Source: Plazaster borealis (lineage: Eukaryota; Echinodermata; Asteroidea; Forcipulatida; Labidiasteridae). From it: a stretch of 64,000 nucleotides of DNA. The notes under the pieces are model-generated. The model was not told the DNA's origin, searched no databases, and saw nothing but the letters and a program-made list of their open reading frames with translations. The position numbers and the translations under genes were made by a program. Positions 14,301-26,300 of the stretch are shown here, in pieces (within the stretch, counting starts at the first letter, position 1; each line of letters begins with the position of its first letter). The stretch is from NCBI GenBank assembly GCA_021014325.1, contig CM037472.1, positions 34,310,234-34,374,233 of the forward strand, read 5' to 3'.

Positions 14301-17300
14301 GGTCTGCATACGTTTGGTAATTACTCTGAAATTTAATGGCAATAAAAACTTACTTGGTAAGAAGTACATGTACATCAATTTCTGATAGTGTAATGTGGCT
14401 ATGGAAAAAGATATCAGTTTAAAAAAAATTAAGAAAAAAAAAAAAATATGAATCTGAGAAGTGTTCTGTCAGAAACGTTTCTCAGATTGTGTATTCCAAT
14501 TGCAGATTATTTTTCATGAGTGGACATAACCGCTCCAGATTTCGGCAATATCTCAAAAACGCTACCACCTTTTGAAATAAAATTTTCACAGGTTAGTTTG
14601 ATGATATATATCTTCAACTAAACAAGCAGTGGGTTCCAATTACCAAACGTATACAATCCCTTTAAGGACGAGTGACATCTGACTGGCACCCCCGAACAAA
14701 TATATTTACGAAATAGGGAGACCGCCATCATAGGGCTAGATAGCCGAGCTGGAGTTGGTAGAGCACCGGCACGTTTATCCGGAGAGCGCAGGTTAAAATC
14801 CAGTTGTAGTCAATCTTTCTTCAGCTAAAAATTGAAAATATAATTATTGAAATATTCTAACCTTGCTCCTCGTCATCTGCATAATATTCTTCCACCTGCT
14901 GTGAGGTTGAGCTGTCTGAAACTGTAATGAACTCCTGGGCGTCATAATCTCGCTCTGATAGTTCCATAATTTTAGAGCGAGATACCAGACCAGGGGCTGG
15001 CATTTCAAGACTGAGCCCCAATTTTCTGTGCTCATTTTGTTTGATGCTCTGCTTCGCCTCGTTGACAGCTTTCAAGAGGAGGTTTCGTCTTGGAACTGAC
15101 GACTGTAGTTTCCTTTATAGTTTAGAAAAAACAAGAACAGTATTTAAATAAAGCTATAAGCAGCTACATGCCCTGAACACAATTTCTTATTTTATGACAC
15201 ATATGTATTGGTTTCGAGACCACACCCTTCCTGTATCCCTGAAAAGGCAGCTATTTGATCAGTGCATCATACCTGTCCTATCATAATGGTGCCGAAACAT
15301 GGACTACCACCAAACGTCTTGAGGAAAAACTAAGGGTGACAGAGAGGGCTATGGAAATAATAATGATAGGAGCAACAAAGAAGGACAGGGTGACAAATGA
15401 GGATCTTAGAAAGAAATCAAGAGTGCAGGATATTATTAAGACCATTAAATCAAAGAAGTGGAGATGGGCAGGTCACCCGGCAATGAGGTAGGACAACAGA
15501 TGGGCATGGAAAACAACCAACTGGACTCCAAGAAACTGAACAAGAAAAGGAGGGAGACAACACAGAAGATGGAGAGATGAACTAAGTACAAAAAGGGGCA
15601 TTGCTTGGCAACAGACAGCTCAGGATAGAGTGAAATGGAGAATTGGTGAAGAGGCTTTCCTACTGCAGTGGAGTGAAATAGGCTAGAAAGAAAGATGCAT
15701 TGGTTTTGTAAAACAAGCAATGACATTCATTCACTATTCAGTAACGAAACATGCTACAGTGTATGTCAAAAAATCTAGTTATTATTGCCATTAAATTATT
15801 ATTGCCATTAAATTATTGTTGACAACTTTTATGTCATGGCCAAGCAGTTTAGAGCATCGAATTTAAGTTCTGGTGGTTAAGTCATCGGTGTGTGGGTTCA
15901 AATCCCGGCCATGACATTCGTGTCCTTGAGCAAGATGCTTTACTATAATCGCTTCTCTTCACCCAGGGGTATAAATGGGTACCTGTGAGGGTAGAGGTTG
16001 ATATTGTGTTTGAAAAAGGCCTTCTGAGTGCCAAAGCAGCTTGGGGCTGTATACTCCCCAGAGAGCTGAGAAAGATTAAAGGATAGTATTGGCCCAATGA
16101 CCAGGGCACTAATGTAAAGTGCATTGATATGTTATTGTAAAATGCGCTATAAGAAAAAGTTACTATGTGCTTCTCGTTTATAAACATCATACCAAGACCC
16201 AAAAAGGACAGATCCAAGACTATCAGCCCCTGAAGGTTGCTGTTCAAGTACCTTGAGACTCATTGTATAAACTTCATCATGCAGAAGTGAAGCAAGAAAA
16301 ACAACAATGAAAAACACCAGTGCCCAATTTCATAGAGCTGCTTAACGGCTGATTTTGTGAATACTTTGCGAGTTTCCATAATAGCGCTGCTAATCCCTGC
16401 TAATTGTAAGCACACGAAAAGGCATGCTAACCTTCCGGTGCTTACTGTATGGAAATGAATGACGTAACAATGCAAATCCATGGCGAACTCGCAAGCTGGC
16501 CGCCTAATTTGTTTGCTAATCTGTGAAATATGCATGTATGCTTAAGCAAATTTGTCTGCTATATTTGAAGTTAGCACGAAAATTTGCTTACGGTTAAGCA
16601 CCACTAAGAAATTGGACCCTGGGTAAAATATGATTATTTTACAAACTCTTCGAAAGCAGTTTTGCTTGTGGCAACCAATTACTGATAAGAAATGGATTAG
16701 CACGGAACAGTGTTGTTTGACTCTTGACTCGGACTCAGACTCAAGTCCAACTCCAGTCACATTTTTGATAACTCAGTCAATGATTTTGACTCGAACTCAA
16801 ACATCTGGACTCAGAATTATGACTCGGACTTAATGCTTGTCATTTGGGACATGACAGTAAAATTTTGAGTATTTAAAGGCACTGGACACGTTTGGTAATT
16901 GTCAAAGACCAGTATTCTCACTTGGTGTATCCCAACATGCATACAAAAACAAACCTGTGAAAATTTGGGCTCAATTGGTCATCGAAGTTGCAAGAAAATA
17001 ATGAAAGAAAAAACACCCTTGTTGCACAAATGTGTGTGCTTTCAGATGCCTGAGAAAGATTCAGGCCTGAAGTCTCAGATTCAAATATTTTAGAGAGAAA
17101 TTTCAAACAAACTACGTTACTAAAGATGGAGTCGTTTCTCACAATGTTTTATACTATCAACAGCTCTCCATTGCTCATTACCAAGTAAGTTTTTATGCTA
17201 ATATTTTGAGTAATTACCAAACGTGTCCAGTGCCTTTAATCATTGTGAAGAAGTGAAGAGTGAAATCTTCCTTTTGAATGGATACCGTTGCTTAAAGGTA

Positions 17301-20300
17301 TTGTACACTTTTGGTAACAGCTCAAAATCAGTGTCCACATTTTATGTGATTCAACATATGCATGAACAAACAAACCTGTGAAAGTTTGAGCTCAATTGGT
17401 CATCGAGATCACGAGAAAATAGTGAAAAGAGACCTTATGTGTTTTCTGTTTTTTCAAAATATCGCGGGTGATAAAAACTATTGTTTTACTCATTTCTCAG
17501 AAACGATAGCATTTTAGGCAGAAATATTTTAAGGAACCCTTTCAACCATTACTTACTTTAAATCATGTAAGTTGTGTGTGAATCTGTGAACATTTGTGTT
17601 TTCGACCTTACCAATAGTGTACAAGGCCTTTAAAGGGTTGTGAGCTTCAGGGTTTCATTGACATTTCAACCAGCCTCCATTGGGGTACTCAAGAAAACAC
17701 AGTGAATTAAAACTAAATTATTGTTTCTTGTTGCTTCAACCCTTGATAAATACATCGGTTTGTTTTTTGAAAGGAGCCTCTAATTTACAATCAATGAGAA
17801 TTAAGGCCCCACACATTTTTTTTTTTTTCCTTCTCCATTTAGGCCTAATTTTGAACCTTGGTGTATATCTGTCAGGATTTTCTATTGTATTATTTGTTTT
17901 TTTAACAATGTTTCAAATTTTAAACTCAAGTGTCACATGACTCTGACTCAGACTCAACCTTTGTGACTCGTAATTCAAACTCGACCCAAATGACAAAAGA
18001 TTTTGATTAGACTCAACATCGAGGCCACAAGGCCACAACTTCACCCCTTTTACTGAGTGGTTCACCTACATTGTAAGTATTCAATGGAAACCTTACATTT
18101 TAATGAATTGTCAACATGTAATGTCTCTAAACAGCATTTCTCATTCAACATGTGAATGTGAAGCACGTGTTTTGTACATGTGATTGATAAGCTTGTTGTG
18201 CTATTTTGGCTACTGTTGTGCTATTTTGGCAACAAAATAGACCCAAAAATGATCCCGTAGGTCTTCCAGGAGTAGAGTAGAACGTCCCTAAAAGAAACCG
18301 TCAAATTTGGCCGTGTTCCAGCATTTAAATAGAAAACTGTGGTCATGTGATTTATCCAAACCATTCTTTTGGTTCGGATAAATCACCTGCAGCCGATTTC
18401 ACGAAGCGCTAGGATTAATCCTATCTCGAGTTAGGACGAGTAAGTCGTCCTAACTCAGGATTAATCTTAGGGTTTACATGTTACAGTGCAAGGCTGGGAT
18501 TCGTCCTAAGTCCTAAGATTAATCCTAAGTTAGGAAGAGTTTAGTGAAATCGACGGCTGATCTTTGGAGTCAGTTTGACTTCCAGCCATACATGTGTACA
18601 CATGGTACAAGTTAATGACTGCACCAAATTCAACTCTATTTTTTTTAATTACTCGTCATTCGCATTCACATGTTAAATGAGAAATTCTGAAGGGTGTCGT
18701 GGCCGAGCGGTTAAGAGCATCGAATTCAAGTTCTGGTGGTTGTAGTCATCAGGTTGTGGGTTCATATTCAAACATCCGGGACCATTGTGGTCCCAACCAT
18801 ATGGAGTTTTACTTCGGCGGGATTTTTTTTGGTCAATTATTTTAGTTTATGGCTATGAAAATTATATATGATGTTGGGAATGTAATACTAAGTGATAAAC
18901 AATTTGAAAGTAAAATCAATTCAACAAAATAATGAAGGAAACTTGAGAATAAGACTTGACCTCCGTTGACTTGTAAAAGATTAAGAATGCTGCCCAACTG
19001 CAGGCATGTTGTCATCAAACCTATGTGATAGACGTACACATTCGGGCGATGTGATTGGCAAATGGGGTGTCTAACAATAAGCATCCTCGTCCCAAGTTTT
19101 AAATTTGTTTCAATTTTAATTTGAACAAATTATTTGTAAAATACAAAAATTGATAATATACTTTAAACAACTTGCTATGGGTGTTTTTATTTTCAAGAAT
19201 TTTGAAGATTTGATTTCATAGAAAAACATAATCTTTGTTCGTGTTTTTGCCTCGTTTTCGATATGCGAGAGACTTGCACAGTCTATTACTTCCTTTCCAC
19301 AACATTTGAATGTTATTCACAAGCGCAGTGCAAAAGTACCATAAAGTTCCACGTTGAAAAACCGAAGTGTTGCGCAGGACTATTGCTGTCCTGCCATGCT
19401 CTCACAGTTCTTGTTTGTTTTCCAGAGTTCATGATACTACATGGATTAGGCCTCTAGATATACACTTTATAGCCGAGCTCTTCAAAATTCCAGTCTGCTG
19501 TGCTTCTTTGCGAACATGAATTTGTTTTAACTCGCACACAAAATGCCACAATCTGATATGGAATTGCATGGAAGTGCATTACATTGACACAGCAATTGAT
19601 ACATACGTTTTAAAAAATTCCACAAAGTTAAAACTTTGTGGAATTCTTTTGAATACATTGTTTTTTTTCAACAAAGTGAACTAATTGAAAGTGGGTTAAT
19701 GAACTTTCGTAGTTTTTTAACTTTGTATAGCAATTTAATTTCTTCTTTTCAGAAATTAATCTTCTTCTTACGAGGTGGATCCAGTGGGTATTTTGCCGAG
19801 GGAAGGGGGGGGGGGAAAGGACAAAAACGGCTTTCATTGATGTGTGCCATCAGACAACATACCTGCCAACATTTGGAATTTGGAAAAATGGACACATAGC
19901 AAATCGAGAGGTGAGAGCGGATTGTCCAATAGCAGGGGACTCAAGGGTTGAGCTGCCCAGGCAAAAGTAGGGTTCAGAATTTGGTCTCTTTTAGACCTGC
20001 AGCAGCTGACCACGACCTCTGACTATTTCAAATGGTATCCGACTCAGCCTGCTGTTCATAATGTTGTTGGGTTTTTTTGCTGTCAAATTAATACATACTC
20101 CATCCCAACAAATCGGGATGTCCCAGTTTTTAGGTGTTTTTAAAACTTAAACGAGACAGTTGGCAGGTAAGATATAAGCAGCCATTGGAATGGGGGTTTT
20201 TTTTCTGAGGAAAGAGCGGCTCCAAACCCTCCTGGATTTACTGCTGCCAAGATGCATCAGGGGTAGTCCTCAGAACACATGGCTTTATCTACTAATGTTT

Positions 20301-23300
20301 AATAACAGTTTTGGGGTAACCTGGGTAGCATACAATTAAAACTTGGGACCTTTTTGGTTGCTCTACCATCTAGACTCACTGGTGCAGTAATTACAGATGT
20401 TAGAGGCTTAACAACAAATATTTGAACTGAAGTTAGTTTCCTTTGAATTCTACCAAATGAGAACATTGCTTTACCTAACAATCTTGATGCGTCTTGGTCC
20501 TGTCTGTGCGGTTTTGAGAGGTTCTCTCCTAGTCAATTTAGAGAGTACTTCACTGGTAGAGGCTTCTGCAGCGGATACCGCTTTCTTCAGTAAGGAGGTG
20601 TTGGCCTGCTTGGCCACAGGGAGTGTTGGTCTGTACACAAAGAGATGAGGATTGTAGTCAGTTAACATTGCAGGGTTCTGCCCACGGTGGTCGGTGCCGA
20701 AAAACCCGACCGGCATTCATGATTCCCCGACCACCACGAGCAGAATTATTTCGTTTTCCGACCACCACACATTTTCCTTTCTTTTTTTGCCCATTTCCTA
20801 CAAAATATTTTGAACATCGTGTAAAAAAATTATTTACCAGTAAAAAGCTTCATCCAAAGTTTCGAGTAGCCTACTTCTTTGGTTTGAGTCTATTTTAATG
20901 ATCCAGGATCGAGCATCCGTCCCGCCTGTACGATGTACATTATATCCAACGAAACTCGCATTGATTTTGCAATGGTTTCCAGTCACGCTGATTAGGCCTA
21001 TAGCTTTACGCTTGGAATAACATGATACCAGTTTCATCATGTTGCGTACCCTATTCTATAGCGTTTAATACAACGGAAAATGAATTGCAGAGTAAGCACC
21101 ATGCTATAGATGCTGTAAATTGTTTTCCCATGGCGGTAAAGGCGTGCGCGCACTATGGAGGCCTACATTCAAGGCACAGCTGCAGGTCGCACATGTGTAA
21201 CCACTCTGTGCACAATCGAAAGGAAATTGACTTGACCGTACCAGGAAAAACTTTTTTCCGGCACTAAAGAAATCCTGGGCAGAACCCTGACATTGTGATA
21301 TCTCTTCATCAATAAAGCCAAATCATGATTAATGACATTTAAAAAACAATACAAAATTATTAATTTATTTTCAGGCAGAACACAAACACTACATACAGAG
21401 AACTAAACATATAAATATAACTATAGAGAACAAGCCTGAGGATAATAAAAAACCTACAAAAGGCACAAGCAAATGTCATAACAATTTGAAAAATTACACA
21501 TTAAATATCAACTACAATTAAACAAATATATAGAAAAATTAATTAAAATTGTCATTTAAAATTGACAGGTAGCGCAAAATTATTTACAAAATTGAAGATC
21601 ACGTCTAAAACAACCAGAGGGGGAATTAACCAGCCAAGATCCAACCACCAATAAACCATTTCGTCATATGAAATTTAGAACATCCATGGAAATCAACAAG
21701 ATACTCTCTAGGCCACTGTCTGTCATTAGATTGTTTATATTGTTTAAGCATTTTTAAGTTCAAAAATTATACAAATATCATTCAGATTTATTTCAAAGGC
21801 AAAATTTCAACAACAAAATATGCAAATTAGTTTGTTTTCTTTTTCAAGTAAGTCGGTGAGGTTTCCCTGGGACTTACTTCAAAAAAGAGCAGACCATTTC
21901 ACTTTTCAGTGCAGGTAAACATGACAGATTAAGAAATTAATGGAAACATTGCCCTGTAAATGGTTCCCTTTCTACATTGTTACAAAACAGATGAAAGGTA
22001 AAACATCATCACACGTAAAACATCATCTGTTTTTTTGTTTTGGGTCAAACTTAAAAGATATAGGATTTGAGGCATTGCATGGTGGGTATCAATGTATATT
22101 TGGCTTGCGGTAACACCATGTGTATTCATGTGTCTACTTTGCTATATTCTACTGCTGCGGAGTAGATTTCGGAATTTGGGAGACTATTCTACTGCCGAAG
22201 AGTAGATTTTCGGAATTCGGGAGACTACCAAGTTCTGAAAAGAACTGTCCTGCTTCTTAAAGGCACTGAACACGTTTGGTAATTGTCAAAGACCAGTGTT
22301 CTCACTAGGTGTATCACAAAATATGCATAAAATAACAAGCCTGTGAAAATTTGAAGTTGCAAGAAAATGATGAAAGAAAAAACACCCTTGTTGTACAAAT
22401 TTGTGTGCTTTCAGATAGGAATAAAAGGCTTCTTGCAAGAAGTCTTTTATTATTTTAGTGAGAAATTGCCTCTTTCACAAAAACTACCGTTACTTCAGAG
22501 GGAGTCATTTCTCACAATGTTTTATACTATCAACAGCTCTCTGTTGCTCATTACCAAGTCAGTTTTTATGCTAATATATATTTTGAGTAATTACCAAACG
22601 TGTACATGCCTTTAACCACTACCTGGGCGGAAGGTAGGAAATCGATCGGGACTACTACTTTACTCTCAAGTCTCATGTCACTGAATCAATTTCTCATCTT
22701 AATCAATCAAGTTATTGAAGGCAAAGCCTGACGAACTTCTTGCCTATGAGATCGCTTTTTGGAACTTGTTAAATTTTGTAAACAAACCAAACAGCCATGC
22801 CCAGTGTGTGTGGTCAAGCATGGCTTCTTCCATACCTTTAACTAAAGCACTCGGAAGCAGCCATGCTTGTCCATGCACACTGGGCGTTGCTTGCTTGGTT
22901 TGTTTACATTGTATACCCATTATGAGTCACATGAGACTGGTCGCCGATTGTGTTTATTGTTCAGATCAAGTTTGGCAAGACATAAAAATGTATAAAATTA
23001 GGAACATTAGCAAACCTTCTTTGAGGAAGCACGGTGCTGGCCACTTTCTTTCCAAAGCTGGAATGTTCATCACTGTCTTCATCTTCCTGGACATTCAAAA
23101 CTTGACCAATCACAGAGCCTGGTGCCCTGCGCTTCCGTGAAGTCTGCAGCAAAAATGACAATCCAATTAAATTCAGCAAATCAAACAGTTTAAAAAATAG
23201 TAGACATGAAAATAAAGCATGGTCAGGAATGTAGGCAGGGATGAAATTTGATGAGTGTGAAAATTCTACGGGTTCTTCCTTATTCTAGACCCAGAACCTC

Positions 23301-26300
23301 CCAGATGTTACAATTCAGGGTTGTTCACAGACTCTCTGCATCACGTAGAAGTACAAAACTACAGGTCTTGGACACAGTGTAGACTATATATTTCTCCCTA
23401 TGGTGACTGTTTTACTTCTTTCGAGAAAATTTGAAGGCTCAAGGAAATTTTGAGAAAATCCTGATATCAGGAAAAATTTCAGAAAAATCACATGCCTGTG
23501 TAGGGTCAGCTTTGAAATTATAATAATAAAACATACAAACTAGAACTTACATGTAGAAACTGCCAAGGTTTTAGCCAGGATTAAGTAAAAGGGTGTCCAA
23601 ATTGGCTGGAAATTTAAAAACTGGGTGTCCAAATTGTTCACTTACAATACATTTACATGTAAATGACAGATAAAACAGGGTGTCCAAAAGACACCCAGAC
23701 ACCCCTCTGGCTAACACTATGGAAGCTGCCACTGGTAACACACCATACAAACACAAGTGAATGCAAAACAGAACACTGGAGAGAAGTGGTGAAACAATGG
23801 TTTAAAAAACGGTTGAATTTATGTCACTTAATAGTGGGATGATACAATAAACTTTCTACAAAACCAAACCAGGGAGAAAGAGAGAGATTTGATTGGATCG
23901 TCAACTGAAATTAATTTTGAATCAAGTTAAGGCTTCAGTTTTATTCTTTTTAGCTGTTTCGCTAGCGAAGCGAAACAGCTCTTGTTTTCGTTAGAGTTTT
24001 TTTTATTATTATTTTTTTTAAATTTTTTTATATTTGTCTGTTTCAGACAAAATGCCATTGAGATAACGCACGGTTCTTCCATGCGGCCTTTTGCATAGTT
24101 CCTAATAAGCAATTACAATGAAACTTTAAGGGATACAAGGTATAGGTGCAAGGAAGGTCCTAAAAGAAATTCGTTATGATGACGTCATCACCTGTCACGT
24201 GACGTCATCTTAAAGGTTTCTATTTTAAATATTTGGAAGTGCCTCGTAATTCAAAAGTGGCAAAAGTTATGAAGTTGCTTTCAACGATGTTAGTGTCTGG
24301 CAAGGATGGGCAGTTCAAAAAAAATATCAATGACGTCACAATACGCAAGAGCGCCCTCTAGCGGCAGGTTGAAAACTCTTCAAAATGGACTTTTTGAAGA
24401 TGTGTGTGGTGAAGTTTTGTGCAATCACTTCAAACTTTACACATATGTTGATCGTCAAGCAGCCATCATATGTGTGAAGTTTCAGATCAATGACGTCATC
24501 GGGGGTCACGTGACGCGGCATTAAATGTGCACTTTTTGAACTCGTATATCTCCTGAAGTATTAGTGCGATCATGTTGAAACTTGGCAAGTCGTTAGATAA
24601 TGGCAAGTTCCTGTTAAACTTGTAATGACGTCATGATGACATCATCACACGATTTGTTATGATTTTTTCATTTTTTGCCCCTTTAAGTCAGAAATTGCTT
24701 ACGGAACATGCTTTAATCCAAATTCTTTTTTAAACAGGCTTGATATGCCATTACTGATTAAAAAAATATTTGACGTCATCATGACGTCATCATTTCTCAG
24801 GTTATATTATCTTAAAGGTACAGTTTTACAAGATATATAATAGACAATGAATTCGATCTCACAACGCATTTAATATTGTGTTATTAAGTTGATTATGTAC
24901 ACACTACAACACTTTCATATTCACTTGATTAATTTGAAAAAATTAACGAAACAGCTCTGCATTTGTGCACAAATGCAATTATGTCTAGTTTATTATTATT
25001 ATTTATTTGGCAATTTCACATAAAAATACAAAAATACAAGTATTTTATAAGAATAGGATAAAACTCAAAAATGAATCCATCTAGAATGAAACAAAAAGCA
25101 GTAAAAAAGGGGAATACATCAATGTTTTAAAAAGGGGGCAGGCAGTAAAAGAGAAAACAAAGTTAACACACTTTCTAAAAAATATCTTTACCTGAACTGT
25201 CAGAGTTGGTGATACTTTGATTGTTACCGAGGGATCGGAGGACACTTTCCTGACGACTTCCTTTTGATGAGATGATGTACGAGGCAACGCCTTCGGCTGA
25301 AGATGTGAAATTACAGCCGGCTGTCTCTTTGCCGTCTCCGAGTCCACCTCTTCCTGAGCAAGTTCTTCATCCAGGAAATCATTGGTCTCTGGCTTTAAGG
25401 AGATGACCACTTGGGTGGGTTCCGGCTTCGTTCCTCTCACCGCAACAAGTGAAGGCTGTGGTGCTGTTGGGGGCATTATCGTGGTAGTCTCTACAGATAG
25501 ACCTGCTTTGACTGGGTGTGGATCAATACTCTTAGTCTGCTTTTGGTTTGCTGCTGATGGACCAGCTGCTTTTCTTTCTTTGATCTTTTTGATTTTGGTG
25601 CCGCTTTCCTTGACTTTCTTTGGCTTTGGCACGTTTGGTTCAGAAGCTGGCTGTGAGAGCTTATTGAGGACACTGTGCAACCTGACACAAAGATATGATT
25701 TGATTTAAATCAATAGCTTCAAATTAAAGTGTAGCTATTAAAAATCAAGCATTATTCAACAAACACACACACATAGATCTTTGTTTTTTGATGGACCACT
25801 CATCAAGTGTTACATAAATTAGTTTTATCAACAGCCCAACCATTCAAACGCATTCAAAATAAAGCTGAATTCAAATTACACTTGAATTTGATGTACACCC
25901 AAACCCTCCCAAATCCTCCTACATGTATCCTCTTTGCCAAAATGGAGGATTCAGAAGGACTGAGGGTTGTAGGCCCAAATAACAATTGCTTATCACTGGG
26001 TCTGGCATTCAAATCTTATCCAATTCCAAACATGTTTGTGTGAGGTGACATAGGGGAGAAAGATATTGGAGGATTGAGGTCACCTGTAGGCCTAGGGAAT
26101 AAGGGTTAATGTTGGTCGTTTGGTCATACAATGTACATGCATGAAGCTGGCAGCAGGGTTATAGCTACGGCGGTCGGGCGTAGCTGGCACAGACTCCTAC
26201 CGGTCGGCTCTAAGCTAAATTTTACTGCCCACCGGCCGGCACAAAAAATATCACCGAAAAGACATAAGCCACTATGAAAATTTAATATTTTTATCTGAAA

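Larger units (their letters stand above)
15103..20474. other. ZC3H14 intron between exons 7 and 6 (may hide one exon)
   Basis: Contains the RTE relic, S1, K3, A1, A2, the TCCTAA MITE, S2 and E3. About 17640-18340 and 19290-20470 are otherwise featureless. The phase mismatch across it suggests an unrecognised exon of length 3n+1. Confidence 0.6.

Noticed and set aside
22715..23140. 141-codon plus-strand ORF, the longest there
   Set aside because: It runs through the large inverted repeat at 22777-22908 and then antisense to ZC3H14 exon 5; no homology or splice borders.
25382..25708. Open frame of 108 codons on the plus strand
   Set aside because: It is the antisense shadow of ZC3H14 exon 4.
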